NCBI RefSeq assembly: GCF_013300825.1
Contig: NZ_JAAIMY010000013.1
Location: 1-64,000, forward strand
Direction of reading: 5' to 3'
DNA from: Blautia wexlerae
GTDB taxonomy: Bacteria; Bacillota; Clostridia; Lachnospirales; Lachnospiraceae
DNA: 64,000 nucleotides
Shown here: positions 1 to 9,136 of the stretch, one piece after another
How the letters are laid out: each line of letters begins with the position of its first letter
Numbering within the stretch: the first letter of the stretch is position 1
Made by a program: the position numbers and the translations under genes
Notes under the pieces: generated by a model
Databases searched by the model: none
What the model was told of the DNA's origin: nothing
The model's input: the letters and a program-made list of their open reading frames with translations, nothing else

Positions 1-51
1 TGGCTATACTTGTTTGGCATCATGTCACAAGTTTCCGCCTTCGTGGCGCAC
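1..51 (-). mobile_element. 5' end of a nested group II intron, cut by the window edge
   Basis: On the minus strand the reverse transcriptase frame stops making sense right after YADD, and the sequence switches to GTGCGCC, the usual start of bacterial group II introns (GUGYG). The split falls after the first T of the codon expected to be Phe (YADD-F). The complete intron at 24285-26754 also begins GTGCGCC and splits a Phe codon in the same way. Only the first 51 bases of this intron are in the window, so its own protein and 3' end cannot be seen. Confidence 0.65.
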
Positions 52-805
52 AATCATCTGCATATACAATTAGAAAGTTATCTCCCTTGCATTCTTTGGT
101 AATAATAAACTTATACCATAGTGTCAATACATTGTGCATATATATGTTTGCTAGGATTGGACTTATGATATTGCCTTGAGCTGAACCTTCTTCATTCGCC
201 ATAAGTTCACCATTATCCAGCACTCCCACTTTAAGATACTTCTTGACAAGACCAATTATGTTGGGGTCTTTAATATAAAGTTTGAGAAACTTGATAATCC
301 ATTCATGCTTCATATGGTCGAAGAATCCTTTGATGTCAGTATCCACAATATAGCAGATTTTCGTGTTGTTTAATCTCTTACACAGTTCTTTTATTGCGTT
401 ATGACATCCTCGATTTGGTCTGAATCCGTACATGCAGTTCAGAAATCTCGGTTCATAGATAGCTTCCAATATCTTCTTTAATGCTAATTGGACTATTTTG
501 TCCTCATAGCATGCAATTCCTAATGGTCGAAGTTTTCCATTGCTTTTAGGGATATATACCCTAATTGATGGCTGTGGTTTGTATGATTTTCTTTTCAGTC
601 TTTCTACCAAGTCATCTAAGTTTTGCTCCAGATTTCTCCCGTACTCTTTCTTAGTAATCTCATCAACACCGACTGCTTTGTTTCCGTCTGATTCTTTGTG
701 ACATTGCAAAAGCATTTCTTTATTGATTAGATGATACAACGATGTGAACTCTGGTCCCGGCGAATTTGCCGATATTTCTGCTATTCTTTCTAATTTCGTC
801 TCCAT
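52..805 (-). pseudogene. ltrA: Group II intron reverse transcriptase/maturase, first exon (LtrA-like)
   Basis: This is the N-terminal ~251 residues of an intron-encoded reverse transcriptase. Visible motifs are GKLRPLGIACYEDKIVQ (RT2), DTDIKGFFD (first catalytic Asp region), GSAQGNIISPILANIY (RT4) and YADD (catalytic pair). I choose the ATG at 805 because GGAGG lies 5 bases upstream; the frame stays open for 16 more codons without a better site. The frame is cut directly after YADD by the nested intron, so thumb, maturase and any endonuclease domains lie beyond the window. If the nested intron splices, the protein could still be made; otherwise this is a dead copy. Confidence 0.8.
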
Positions 806-1286
806 CAATACCTCCGTCCCTGAGTACGGTTGATGTGTCCTCAGAAAGACCATTATTATGTAGCTCCCTTTCCTCCGTTGGCATTACCCAACTTCTTCAG
901 TACTATGAAGCTATCCGACTGCCTACTGTTCTTTTGACATTCTCCTGTTTTGCAGTTGTTTGCCATACTTGCAATGGCAAGAAACAATAGGCTCTCCCCA
1001 GTTGACTGAATAATCACAATGTAAAACATAAAGTGCTCTTTGACCCCGCAGAAGCAAACCATTTCTCACCAATGCGAATTGATTTGTATTGCTTTCCGTC
1101 GAAATTAGAACGTCAGCCTTCTAAATGTCAAAATTTCGAGGCTCAATCACACTCTCTATTTTCTCGCTGTCTACGCTTAGCAACTACCATTACTGACAGT
1201 CACCCAAGACTCGCTACTGGCGGTTGGTTAGACCTTACCAGACAGGCATTCCACCTGCTAGACTACTCGCCCTTATCTGGGCGCAC
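52..1286 (-). mobile_element. Group II intron (5' part), host of the nested intron
   Basis: A second group II intron begins at 1286 on the minus strand with GTGCGCCCAGATAAGGGC. About 480 bases of structured, non-coding RNA (domains I-IV by position) lead to its reverse transcriptase start at 805. The 5' exon ends 35 bases past the stop of the TnpV gene, so insertion was into intergenic DNA. The 3' part, including domains V and VI, lies beyond the nested intron and outside the window. Several open frames across 850-1330 on the plus strand are ribozyme sequence, not genes. Confidence 0.7.
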
Positions 1287-1320
1287 AACTCCGATTTATC
1301 ATAATCATTCTACCATACCG

Positions 1321-1704
1321 TTATGAATAAATCATCTCATGCAAAACAATTTCTTCTGCCCGATTGTGAATGTTATTGCAACGCTGCACCCATTCCATCT
1401 GACAGATACTCTTTAATTCTTCTGTGACCCCCTCAGCAGCTTTCATCTGCTCTATGATTGTATCTAATCGCTTCTGTGCCTGTTCGTTCAGATCTGCAAG
1501 ATATGTCCATAATTCCCCTGTCATGGTCAATGTATTCAATCTGGCTGGGTGGACTTCTCTTAAATATTCCCGGTGCATCCGTCCGTACTTTCCGATAGGG
1601 CGGTGTTCCTCCGGCAATTTCAAATCTGGTAAATAATAATCTCCATTCAGAGTGTAATGCAGTCCGTTTTTCTCTTCATAAATGTGTTTCTTTAATCCGC
1701 TCAT
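1321..1704 (-). CDS. tnpV: TnpV-family transposon protein
   Basis: A 127-residue protein matching the TnpV pattern: a short N-terminus, YYLPDLKLPEE followed by PIGKYGRMHREYL, a central helical stretch with YLADLNEQAQ, and EGVTEELKSICQMEWVQRCNNIHNRAEEIV near the C-terminus (two blocks, WVQR and NNIHNRAEEI, are diagnostic). TnpV proteins ride on Firmicute conjugative and mobilisable elements; their function is not known. I start at the ATG at 1704 because GAGGAG sits 9 bases upstream; an upstream in-frame start at 1773 has no such site. A group II intron begins 35 bases after the stop. Confidence 0.8.
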   Translation of the reverse strand: MSGLKKHIYEEKNGLHYTLNGDYYLPDLKLPEEHRPIGKYGRMHREYLREVHPARLNTLTMTGELWTYLADLNEQAQKRLDTIIEQMKAAEGVTEELKSICQMEWVQRCNNIHNRAEEIVLHEMIYS

Positions 1705-2106
1705 ATTTTTAATCTCCTCATTCTGGTTTGTTGTTTCTGCAAGTCTGACTCTCCAGAAATATTGGTAAATCATTGGTAAAATCGAGAATTGAACACAAGA
1801 AATGCTATTTATAGAAGTATTTAAGACGATTTAAGACTTTTTCTCACGAACAGTAAATCCTGCCGTGGCAGACAAATAACACTCTTATCATTGCTTAAAA
1901 CTCCTTGAAATGCTGTATTTACGCTGTTTACAGGCATTTTCCGATAATCTTCAATCCTGTCATTTTCCTGTATATCACAGCATAAATTCGTATATTTTCT
2001 TATCCAAATTTAGTAACTTCTTAGTAATAACCAGCCTGGAAAACAGGCTTTCTAAGAACCTTATAATCAGATTATTTTTAATTCTTTTTTCTATTATTTT
2101 ATCATA
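1705..2106. other. AT-rich gap between TnpV and the integrase remnant
   Basis: I see no supported gene here. There is a small hairpin AGCCTG-GAAAA-CAGGCT near 2036-2053 and a near-repeat ATTGGTAAA just upstream of the TnpV reading frame. The position, directly 3' of a tyrosine integrase end, is where an attachment site of that older element would be expected, but I cannot define a core sequence. Confidence 0.4.
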
Positions 2107-2289
2107 CTATGCCAGTTTTGCAATCCTATTCATCTCTTCTTTTGCATCAATTAATCCCAGATGCGTATATACGTTTAACGTAACCCCTATATCAGAATGT
2201 CCCATTAAATATTGGAGTGCCTTCGGATTCATTCCAGCTTTCGCCATATTGGAACAATATGTATGCCTACATACATGTGGATGTGTCAA
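2107..2289 (-). pseudogene. C-terminal fragment of a Tn916-type tyrosine integrase
   Basis: About 60 residues remain, covering the end of the catalytic domain: PHVCRHTYCSNMAKAG (His-x-x-Arg-His box), ALQYLMGHSD, and VTLNVYTHLG with the nucleophilic Tyr. The arm-binding and core N-terminal ~300 residues are absent. Homology stops abruptly just before PHVCRH, about 110 bases from the stop of the last serine recombinase. This is what insertion of the serine-recombinase element into an integrase gene would leave. The remnant cannot recombine alone. Confidence 0.75.
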
Positions 2290-2401
2290 GTATAGGACAA
2301 AAAAAATTTTATTTTTTTCTGCCGAAGACTATCTGACGCTTCCATCAGGTAGTCCCAGCACCTTTATTATCTTCTGATAAGTCCTTCTTGTCCTGCTCAA
2401 G

Positions 2402-3979
2402 TTACCTCTGTTCCGAAAAAATATCGTCAAAATTCCATTCGATTTCAATTTCATCCTGACTATGAACACGGATCACCTTGATAATCTCACGCAACTTCTC
2501 TGTATCGAACTTCTGAATTCCCAAGAAATCTTTTAGTTTTATTTTATCAGAAAGTTCATTTTGTTCAAGAAGCTTTTTACTATTCTCCGCATCTTCTATC
2601 TTTCGTTTTATTTCCTCCAGCTGTACACTTATCTTTCCAGCTCTCTGCTTATACGAATCACGATCTATACGACCATCTTTGTAAGCATCATAGAGTTTCA
2701 TCTTTTCCGAGGTCAACTGTCGGCTTTGTTTTTGCAATTCTGCGGTATTGATCTCTTTGTCGTCGCATTGCCTGTTGGAAGATACTTTCTTTTCTTTTTC
2801 CAACATTGACGCTGCATACTGATGGACAAGCCCAAGGATATTCTCCTCCAGCGGTTCCCGTCGGATCACCAGACTTCGACACACAGGATCTCCATTGGTT
2901 CGAGCATCTGAGCATTTTAGCAGATGCTCCGTTTCTTTTAGTAAAGAATGCCCACAGTTGGCACATATCAGTAATGCCGGCTGTTTTTTACGCCTTTCCA
3001 GAGTAAAATTGGTGCGTGATTCCGCAACACTTCTCTTCTTTTTCGGATGCATTTCATTTGCTTTTTCAAACAATGCCCTGTCTATAATTGCCGTATGATG
3101 ATTTTCCAGGCGAATCCATTCTGTTTCATCATTCAGAACTGCTTTATGACCGGTATGCATACTGCAACGTGTTTTTCCCCAGATTCTGGTTCCAATATAA
3201 ATCTCATCCCGGACAATTGCCGCTACTGTCGTAGGGCTCCAATGTTTCTTTTTGATCGTGTCAAACCTCTGGAACTGCACCTGATCCCCTCTTGATAATT
3301 TCTGCTCATCACAAGTGGCAATCGCCTGTCTGTTCAATTCCCTTGTAATATCTGCAAAACTTGTTCCTTCCGCTGCCATCCGAAAAATCATTTTCACGAC
3401 TTTTGCAGCCTCCGGATCAACTTCCAGTCTTCCGTCTTTTCCTTTTTTATAGCCATATCTGGCATTTACTGGAAGGCGTGTACCATTTCTCGTTCTTGTC
3501 TGTAATGCTGATGAAATTTTCTTGGACAAATCCAGGCTATACATATTGTATACCAGATTCTGCAATGCTACATTCATTCCACCAGTCATTCCGCTGCTTG
3601 CTGCACTGTCATAGCTGTCATTAATCGAAATAAATCGAATCTGTAGAAGTGGGAAAATATATTCAATATAAAATCCAACTTCCAGATAGTCTCTTCCGAA
3701 TCTGGAAAAATCTTTTACAACTACACAGCCGATTTCTCCACTTTTCATGTCATCCTGCAGCTGTTGAAATCCCTGCCTTTTAAAATGAGTACCGCTGACA
3801 CCGTCATCCACATATTCCAGGATATCTGCCTCAGCAACACCCAACTGATCAATCACAAATGATTTTAACAGAATTCTCTGAGAAGTTACACTGTCGCTCT
3901 CTTTTTTGGCTCTGCCATCTACATTGTCATCTTCTGCGGATAAACGGATGTAAACAGCTGTTTTTCTATGATCTGTCAT
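2402..3979 (-). CDS. Large serine recombinase, third of three
   Basis: A 525-residue large serine recombinase. The resolvase domain (about 8-150) has the catalytic Ser in AVYIRLSAED, followed by DDGVSGTHFKRQGFQ and KDFSRFGRDY. A recombinase domain follows (about 165-280). A zinc ribbon starts with LLICANCGHSLL near 340, and a coiled coil spans about 420-480. Length is normal for the family, which integrates or excises phages and conjugative elements by attP x attB exchange. Its ATG overlaps the stop of the preceding recombinase (ATGA), so the genes are translationally coupled. It is the last gene before the presumed element end. Confidence 0.93.
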   Translation of the reverse strand: MTDHRKTAVYIRLSAEDDNVDGRAKKESDSVTSQRILLKSFVIDQLGVAEADILEYVDDGVSGTHFKRQGFQQLQDDMKSGEIGCVVVKDFSRFGRDYLEVGFYIEYIFPLLQIRFISINDSYDSAASSGMTGGMNVALQNLVYNMYSLDLSKKISSALQTRTRNGTRLPVNARYGYKKGKDGRLEVDPEAAKVVKMIFRMAAEGTSFADITRELNRQAIATCDEQKLSRGDQVQFQRFDTIKKKHWSPTTVAAIVRDEIYIGTRIWGKTRCSMHTGHKAVLNDETEWIRLENHHTAIIDRALFEKANEMHPKKKRSVAESRTNFTLERRKKQPALLICANCGHSLLKETEHLLKCSDARTNGDPVCRSLVIRREPLEENILGLVHQYAASMLEKEKKVSSNRQCDDKEINTAELQKQSRQLTSEKMKLYDAYKDGRIDRDSYKQRAGKISVQLEEIKRKIEDAENSKKLLEQNELSDKIKLKDFLGIQKFDTEKLREIIKVIRVHSQDEIEIEWNFDDIFSEQR

Positions 3980-5667
3980 CTTGACTGCGCCTCCTTCTCT
4001 TTCTTTAATTTCTGTAAATCTGCAAACTGATCGTCATATACCAGCTTGATCTCATAATCATACTTACCATGGATAATAATTGAATCCACAAAGGCATCTG
4101 CCATTTCTTTTGTCAGCTTACGCTTTGACATATAAGTATGTATCACATTTCCCCAGCCTTCTTCAATGTGGTAATCCTGGGAATACCGAACCTTTGCCGC
4201 CAATACTGTGTCCAGACGGCTCTTGATATTCTCAATTTCATTGGAATAGATCCGAGAAAACTGTATGTACTCTTCTTCTGTAATCAAACGTTCCGAGTAA
4301 TCTTCATATAAATCCGACTTACGCTTACTGATTCGGCTTAGTTCCCGTCGGAGTTTCCCCACCTCTTTATCCAAAAGCAGGTACTGTGTCTGATTTTTGG
4401 AAGCTGCATTCATTTCCTGAATCATTTTTTCTGTATCCAATACGGTTTTCATATGCGTTTGGATCAGGCGAAGAACATCGTCATCCACATATTCTTTTCT
4501 GACTCTGTGCCCTTTGCATTGCTTTCCTCCGGATTTATGGTTAGTATTGGCTCCGCAGATATAAAAGAATGTGCCATTTCTTTCTCTGGACAACGTCATG
4601 CGGTTGCCACAGCCTCCGCACCATATTTTTCCTGTATAGAAATTATGATTTCGAATAGCCCCATTGTTCTGCTGATGTTTCTTCTTATAAGCTTCCGTAT
4701 ATTCCTGAATTTTAGATTGTACCTGTTGAAACAACTCTCTATCTATAATCCCTTCATGCGTGTTCTCCACATGCACCCATTCACTCTCTGGTCGATTTCT
4801 CTGTTTATTTTCCTGGAAAACACTTTGCTGATATTTTCCAAATACAGAATCACCTGTGCAATGAACATCCTGAAGTACTCGCTTCACTTCATAATTATTC
4901 CAGGGTTTAGACTCCGGAAGCGGCTTTTCACCGGTTTTATAGAATTTTCTCTGTAAAGTCGGCGATAAAACTCCATCTTTATTGAGCTGTCTTGCAATAT
5001 CACTATAATTCCTGCCATCCATATACATAGAAAATATACTTTTCAGATGTTCTGCAGCTTCATCATCAACAATCAGCTGATGATGGTCTTCTTCTGACTT
5101 TCTGTAACCATACGGTTCCCAGGCACTTGTAAATTTTCCCTCTTTCCAAAGTGCTTTTTTTGCGCTGCTACTCTTCTTGGCAAGGTCTTTCGAATAGAAT
5201 TCATTGATGATATTCTTCAGTGGAACTGTAAGATCCACACCTTCTCTGAAAGAATCGAAATCATCTGTCACAGCCAGGAATCTTACATGGAAAAACGGGA
5301 ATACTCGTTCAATATAATTGCTGGTTTCGACATAATTTCTGCCAAGTCTGGACAAATCTTTTACAATAACACAATTGATTTTTCCATGCTTGATATCTTC
5401 CATCATCTGTACGAATCCAGGACGGTCAAAATTTGTACCTGAATAGTCTGAGTCCTTATAAACTTTCGCAACCGAAATATCTTCCGTATCTGCTACAAAG
5501 TTTTTCATCAATTCCACCTGGGTTTCTATCGTTCCTCTTTCTAGTGTTTCTTCTGTTTCCATTGAAATTCTGGCATACAATCCTGCCCGGAATGGTCTGC
5601 TCATCTCTGTCTGGACGGTTGCACTGCTGACTACTTCCGGAATGTTTTTCCTGCTCTTTCGTGCCAT
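3976..5667 (-). CDS. Large serine recombinase, second of three
   Basis: A 563-residue large serine recombinase with the catalytic Ser in GLYARISMETEE, then DSDYSGTNFDRPGF and KDLSRLGRNY in the resolvase domain, a recombinase domain around 185-300, a zinc ribbon starting IWCGGCGNRMTL, and a C-terminal coiled coil. I start at the ATG at 5667 (MARKSRKN) because AAGGAGG lies 9 bases upstream, inside the end of the preceding gene; the frame extends three codons further without benefit. It is distinct in sequence from its two neighbours, so the trio is not a recent duplication. Confidence 0.93.
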   Translation of the reverse strand: MARKSRKNIPEVVSSATVQTEMSRPFRAGLYARISMETEETLERGTIETQVELMKNFVADTEDISVAKVYKDSDYSGTNFDRPGFVQMMEDIKHGKINCVIVKDLSRLGRNYVETSNYIERVFPFFHVRFLAVTDDFDSFREGVDLTVPLKNIINEFYSKDLAKKSSSAKKALWKEGKFTSAWEPYGYRKSEEDHHQLIVDDEAAEHLKSIFSMYMDGRNYSDIARQLNKDGVLSPTLQRKFYKTGEKPLPESKPWNNYEVKRVLQDVHCTGDSVFGKYQQSVFQENKQRNRPESEWVHVENTHEGIIDRELFQQVQSKIQEYTEAYKKKHQQNNGAIRNHNFYTGKIWCGGCGNRMTLSRERNGTFFYICGANTNHKSGGKQCKGHRVRKEYVDDDVLRLIQTHMKTVLDTEKMIQEMNAASKNQTQYLLLDKEVGKLRRELSRISKRKSDLYEDYSERLITEEEYIQFSRIYSNEIENIKSRLDTVLAAKVRYSQDYHIEEGWGNVIHTYMSKRKLTKEMADAFVDSIIIHGKYDYEIKLVYDDQFADLQKLKKEKEAQSR

Positions 5668-5668
5668 T

Positions 5669-7360
5669 TTATACAACCTCCTTTACCTTGACCTGCAGAT
5701 TATTATCATCATCTATTACCGTATCAACTCCCATAGCCGGTAATTGACTCAGCAATGTCTGATAACAATCATCAAAATCAAAAGTGATCTCTATATTCTT
5801 TTTATCATATACTCGGATTTGCCTGATCAGTTCTACCACCACAGTGCGGGACAGTTCTTCAATATCTTGATATTTCACAAAATAATCCAGCCAGGTATTG
5901 GCATTGTCTGCTTTTTCCAGCTCACTATCCATTTCTTTCTGGATCGCACGGATACTCTCTTCCGCATTTTTAAGCCTCTTTCCATAGGCTGCATGAAGCT
6001 CTACATAGTCTTCTTTTGATACAATGCCCTCTTTCATATCCGAATAGAGCATCATCCGTAACTCCTTACAGCGTTCTGTCTCCTGTTTTTTCTTCTCCAG
6101 CCTGTCCTGCAGCTTCTTCATATTGATCTCCTGAAATGGCACAGTACCAACAAATTCCAGGACTCTTTTCAGGTGCAGGATATTCTGGATATGCTGTTTC
6201 AGCATCACCAGTACGGCATCTTCCAGATCCTTTTCCGGTATTCTATGACTGGAACAGCGTTTTGTTTCTTTATTTGTGGAACATAGATAATAAGCATATT
6301 TTTTCCCTGCCACAGTGGAAACCTTTCTTGTCATAGGTGCACCACAATCCGCACATACAGCAATTCCGGATAACAGATATACCTGCTTTTGGTCAGGTGA
6401 AGTACGTGTATCCATGCCCAGAAGTCTCTGAACAATTTCAAAATCACGGTCACTCACCAGTGGCTCATGATTTTTCTCAATCCGGATCCAGTCATCTTCC
6501 GGTTTCACATAAGTCTGCTTCACTTTATGGTTCGGTGTTGTCCTTTTTCCCTGCACAAGGTTTCCGATATAAACCTCGTTTTCCAGTATTCTGCGGACTG
6601 TAACAGAACTCCAAAGTGCCTGTTCTTTCTGTCGGAAGCCAGTTTCATAATGACTGCCACTGCTGATTTTATACTCAAATGGGGAAAGAATACCCAGTTC
6701 ATTTAAACGATTAGCGATCGCATCCTGACTCATTCCCTGCAGCTTCATCTTAAAAATATCCTGTACTACACTGCCTGCAGATGGATCAATCTCTAATTTA
6801 TGCTTATCTGTCTTTGTCTTCCTGTATCCAAAAGCTACAAACGGAGTCACGCATTCGCCTTTTTTCCTCTTAATCTCAAGATTACTCCTGATCTTAATAG
6901 AAATGTCACGGCAATAAGCATCATTGATTAAATTCTTAAATGGGATAATGATTTCGTCTGCCTGATTCTTTCCCTTGAGACTGTCATAATTGTCATTGAT
7001 GGCAATGAAGCGCACACCAAGAGCCGGGAATAATCTCTCGATATACTTCCCGGAATCAATATATTCCCTTCCAAATCGTGATAAGTCTTTTACCACTATG
7101 CAGTCTACAATCCCACGCCGGATATCTTCCAGCATTGCCTGGAATGCTGGGCGCTCAAAATTAGAGCCTGAGTATCCATCATCAACTCGGACTGAAACAA
7201 CTTCAATATCTTTTTTGTCTTTCAGGAAATCCAGAATCAAAGCTTTCTGGTTAGAAATGCTATTACTTTCCAGTTTTGCTGAACTGGAAATATCGCCATC
7301 TTCTTTAGATAATCTGACATAGATGGCGGCATGATAGATTTTATTGATATTCTGATACAT
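5669..7360 (-). CDS. Large serine recombinase, first of three
   Basis: A 563-residue large serine recombinase. The resolvase domain carries the catalytic Ser in AIYVRLSKED, then DDGYSGSNFERPAFQ and KDLSRFGREY. A recombinase domain (about 170-300), a zinc ribbon starting AVCADCGAPMTR and a coiled coil (about 410-500) follow. All catalytic landmarks are intact. It opens the three-gene recombinase operon. Its Shine-Dalgarno GGAGG sits 6 bases before the ATG but lies inside the stem of a hairpin at 7367-7408, which suggests translation is normally restrained. Confidence 0.93.
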   Translation of the reverse strand: MYQNINKIYHAAIYVRLSKEDGDISSSAKLESNSISNQKALILDFLKDKKDIEVVSVRVDDGYSGSNFERPAFQAMLEDIRRGIVDCIVVKDLSRFGREYIDSGKYIERLFPALGVRFIAINDNYDSLKGKNQADEIIIPFKNLINDAYCRDISIKIRSNLEIKRKKGECVTPFVAFGYRKTKTDKHKLEIDPSAGSVVQDIFKMKLQGMSQDAIANRLNELGILSPFEYKISSGSHYETGFRQKEQALWSSVTVRRILENEVYIGNLVQGKRTTPNHKVKQTYVKPEDDWIRIEKNHEPLVSDRDFEIVQRLLGMDTRTSPDQKQVYLLSGIAVCADCGAPMTRKVSTVAGKKYAYYLCSTNKETKRCSSHRIPEKDLEDAVLVMLKQHIQNILHLKRVLEFVGTVPFQEINMKKLQDRLEKKKQETERCKELRMMLYSDMKEGIVSKEDYVELHAAYGKRLKNAEESIRAIQKEMDSELEKADNANTWLDYFVKYQDIEELSRTVVVELIRQIRVYDKKNIEITFDFDDCYQTLLSQLPAMGVDTVIDDDNNLQVKVKEVV

Positions 7361-7366
7361 ATCTTA

Positions 7367-7408
7367 CCTCCTTTTATTACGTCAGAAAATCCATGTAATA
7401 AAAGGGGG
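7367..7408 (-). promoter_or_regulatory. Hairpin that hides the ribosome binding site of the first recombinase
   Basis: The arms CCCCCTTTTATTAC (7408-7395, minus strand) and GTAATAAAAGGAGG (7380-7367) pair at 13 of 14 positions around a 14-base loop. The 3' arm contains the GGAGG Shine-Dalgarno of the gene starting at 7360. It could act as a translational gate, an RNA thermometer or a partial terminator. Only the geometry is seen; the mechanism is inferred. Confidence 0.6.
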
Positions 7409-7468
7409 CTGCATAATTTGTCCTTACCGACATTCTAACACAGTCCCCTCAATCTTGCCAGTACTTTT

Positions 7469-7717
7469 TCAGACACTCAGAAGCATATTCTCAAATGCCT
7501 GCTCCATAGATATACCGTTATTAGCAAATCTGACTTTTACTTTCATATTACCGATCCGGACCAAATATGGATTTCCTACTTTATTCAGAAAAATATCTCT
7601 CCGTTCCTGAAGCGATTTATTTCTGTCTGCTTTTATCATCCGTAGGTCAGTCATTTCATTGATATCTACATCACTGAAATCCTGCTCCAGATAGTTTCTA
7701 TATTCCTCTGCCGTCAT
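7469..7717 (-). CDS. Small protein overlapping the PemK gene
   Basis: An 82-residue soluble protein beginning MTAEEYRNYLEQDF and containing RMIKADRNKSLQERRDIFLN and NPYLVRIGNMKVKVRFA. It looks like the short DUF6870-type proteins found before recombinases on Firmicute elements; I am not certain of the family. Its first 20 bases overlap the end of the PemK/MazF gene, so it is translated with the toxin-like protein. A role as an atypical antitoxin or recombination accessory factor is possible but not shown by the sequence. Confidence 0.65.
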   Translation of the reverse strand: MTAEEYRNYLEQDFSDVDINEMTDLRMIKADRNKSLQERRDIFLNKVGNPYLVRIGNMKVKVRFANNGISMEQAFENMLLSV

Positions 7718-8078
7718 GCCCTTCTCCTTCCATTCCCATCTGAATCCGTACTGCTTTCAGTACCCGATCCAGGCTCCACTTATTTACTCTTCCGCATTTC
7801 TCAATAATACATTTTGTAGAAATGCTCATAACCTGTTCGGCCAAGGCTAGGCTTCCTTTTCGGATCCCTGTCATGTCATATTTACTGATAAATACATGTG
7901 TTGGCAAATACCGCTTCTTATATATTCTTGACGTCAGCGGAACTACTGTAATGACTGAACTGTATGTATTAGCTTTGTTGTTACTTACTACGATCACCGG
8001 TCTTACTCCACCCTGAACCGAAGTTGTCGGGAACATACCGAGATCCGCCCATAAGATATCTCCTCTTCGAATCGTCAC
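7698..8078 (-). CDS. PemK/MazF-family endoribonuclease-like protein
   Basis: A 126-residue protein of the PemK/MazF family: RRGDILWADLG at the start, GVRPVIVVSNNKAN, TVVPLTSRIYKK and KGSLALAEQVMSIS, with the conserved Arg and Ser/Thr positions of the RNA-cleaving fold. The start is GTG at 8078 with GGAGAG upstream; the nearby ATG is out of frame. No MazE-like gene precedes it. The only partner candidate is the small gene that overlaps its 3' end. Family members are mRNA interferases that help keep elements in their host. Confidence 0.85.
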   Translation of the reverse strand: MTIRRGDILWADLGMFPTTSVQGGVRPVIVVSNNKANTYSSVITVVPLTSRIYKKRYLPTHVFISKYDMTGIRKGSLALAEQVMSISTKCIIEKCGRVNKWSLDRVLKAVRIQMGMEGEGHDGRGI

Positions 8079-8655
8079 TTGTCATCTCTCCAATCCTTTT
8101 TTATTTGTAAAGCATTCATAGCGCTATATTAGCTCCACAGGAATACGGCAGAGTTCCTTTCCAAGACGGAAAGCTCTGCCGCATAACCTCTATAGCCAAT
8201 TTGATTATTAAACAGTGCTCGCTCGATTCTATTTATCCTCGATACCCCGAATCGTTACTCCCGCATATGCAGGAAGGGAATAATAACCTGCCCGGATGCA
8301 TACTCCGGACCACAACCCGGAAACTCTCGTTTCCAGGCTCCAGCAGTTCATAGGTTTACCAGTTACAGACTTCTCAGGATCTGCAAGTGTATCGCATCTC
8401 ATACATATCATCGCATCACCAGCCTGCCAGCTGGCTTCGGTCAGTGCTTTTTCGCAGCATTACGGACTGAACTAAAAATCTTTGTTTTGTCTTATAATCC
8501 TATAGCGGCATCTTCCTCGTGCTCTTTGCATGAAATGTCACGTCAGTTATTATTGGATATTCAGTTATCATGGTTCATTTTAGGAAGTCCTTTAACTTCC
8601 TCTAATTACTAAAGTCAAATGACTTTGGCAGATGCAAAAGATTTTGAAAAATTTT
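8079..8655. other. Long non-coding gap with many small inverted repeats
   Basis: No convincing gene. The stretch 8230-8450 has many short dyads, for example AGCC-TGCC-AGCTGGCT near 8432 and GCATATGC near 8263. A 60-codon open frame exists here on the minus strand (8411-8229) but has only a poor ribosome site. AGGAAGT-CCTTTA-ACTTCCT near 8581-8600 is a weak terminator candidate for the sigma-like gene. The density of dyads so close to the recombinases would suit a recombination or replication site. Confidence 0.35.
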
Positions 8656-9129
8656 TTAAAAAAATTTATTCATATACATTTCACGCATCTTATTAAGAGT
8701 GGATTTTAACTTGTATGACAGCATCTGTCTGGAAATCCCCATAATCTCCGCCATCTGTGTCTGTGTCTTGTTTTCAAAGAAAATACCATAAATAATCATG
8801 CGTTCCTCTAAGTTCAGTTGATTGATCACTGTGTGAATATCCTGCTGTTCCATTTTTGTCAGTACACAGTGCTCCACATCACAGTTCAGATCTGGAAAAT
8901 CCTCAATCATGAAGCCTTCTCCATCAATGGACTGACCGCTGTAAGGTACTTCTCTCAGCATCTTATCCACAACCTCACCCAGTTCATTCTTAATCTCAAC
9001 TTTTTTTGCCTTGCTGCTTCTGTAAAAATTATTCATCGCATACGCAACTTCTTTTGTAATCTCGATCATTTCTCCATCAATATTTGCGTAATACTTTCCT
9101 TCGTAAAAATATGGGTGTTCAATATACAT
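8656..9129 (-). CDS. Sigma-70 region-4-like regulator of the element
   Basis: A 157-residue protein. The first ~100 residues are specific to this kind of element and acidic. The C-terminus (about 105-150) is a sigma-70 region 4 helix-turn-helix: LNLEERMIIYGIFFENKTQTQMAEIMGISRQMLSYKL, in two blocks around NKTQTQMAEIMGIS. Such proteins often control transfer and excision genes of Firmicute conjugative elements. The start at 9129 is supported by AGGAGG 7 bases upstream; an upstream in-frame start at 9231 would read straight through a hairpin. That hairpin (9137-9183) pairs with the Shine-Dalgarno. Confidence 0.75.
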   Translation of the reverse strand: MYIEHPYFYEGKYYANIDGEMIEITKEVAYAMNNFYRSSKAKKVEIKNELGEVVDKMLREVPYSGQSIDGEGFMIEDFPDLNCDVEHCVLTKMEQQDIHTVINQLNLEERMIIYGIFFENKTQTQMAEIMGISRQMLSYKLKSTLNKMREMYMNKFF

Positions 9130-9136
9130 ATCCGTT

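Noticed and set aside
850-1326. Open frames on both strands between the reverse transcriptase and TnpV
   Set aside because: They fall in the 5' ribozyme part of the group II intron and look like no known protein.
8229-8411. 60-codon minus-strand frame in the gap before the PemK gene
   Set aside because: It has a poor ribosome site, no recognised family, and lies in DNA full of short inverted repeats; kept only as part of the gap description.
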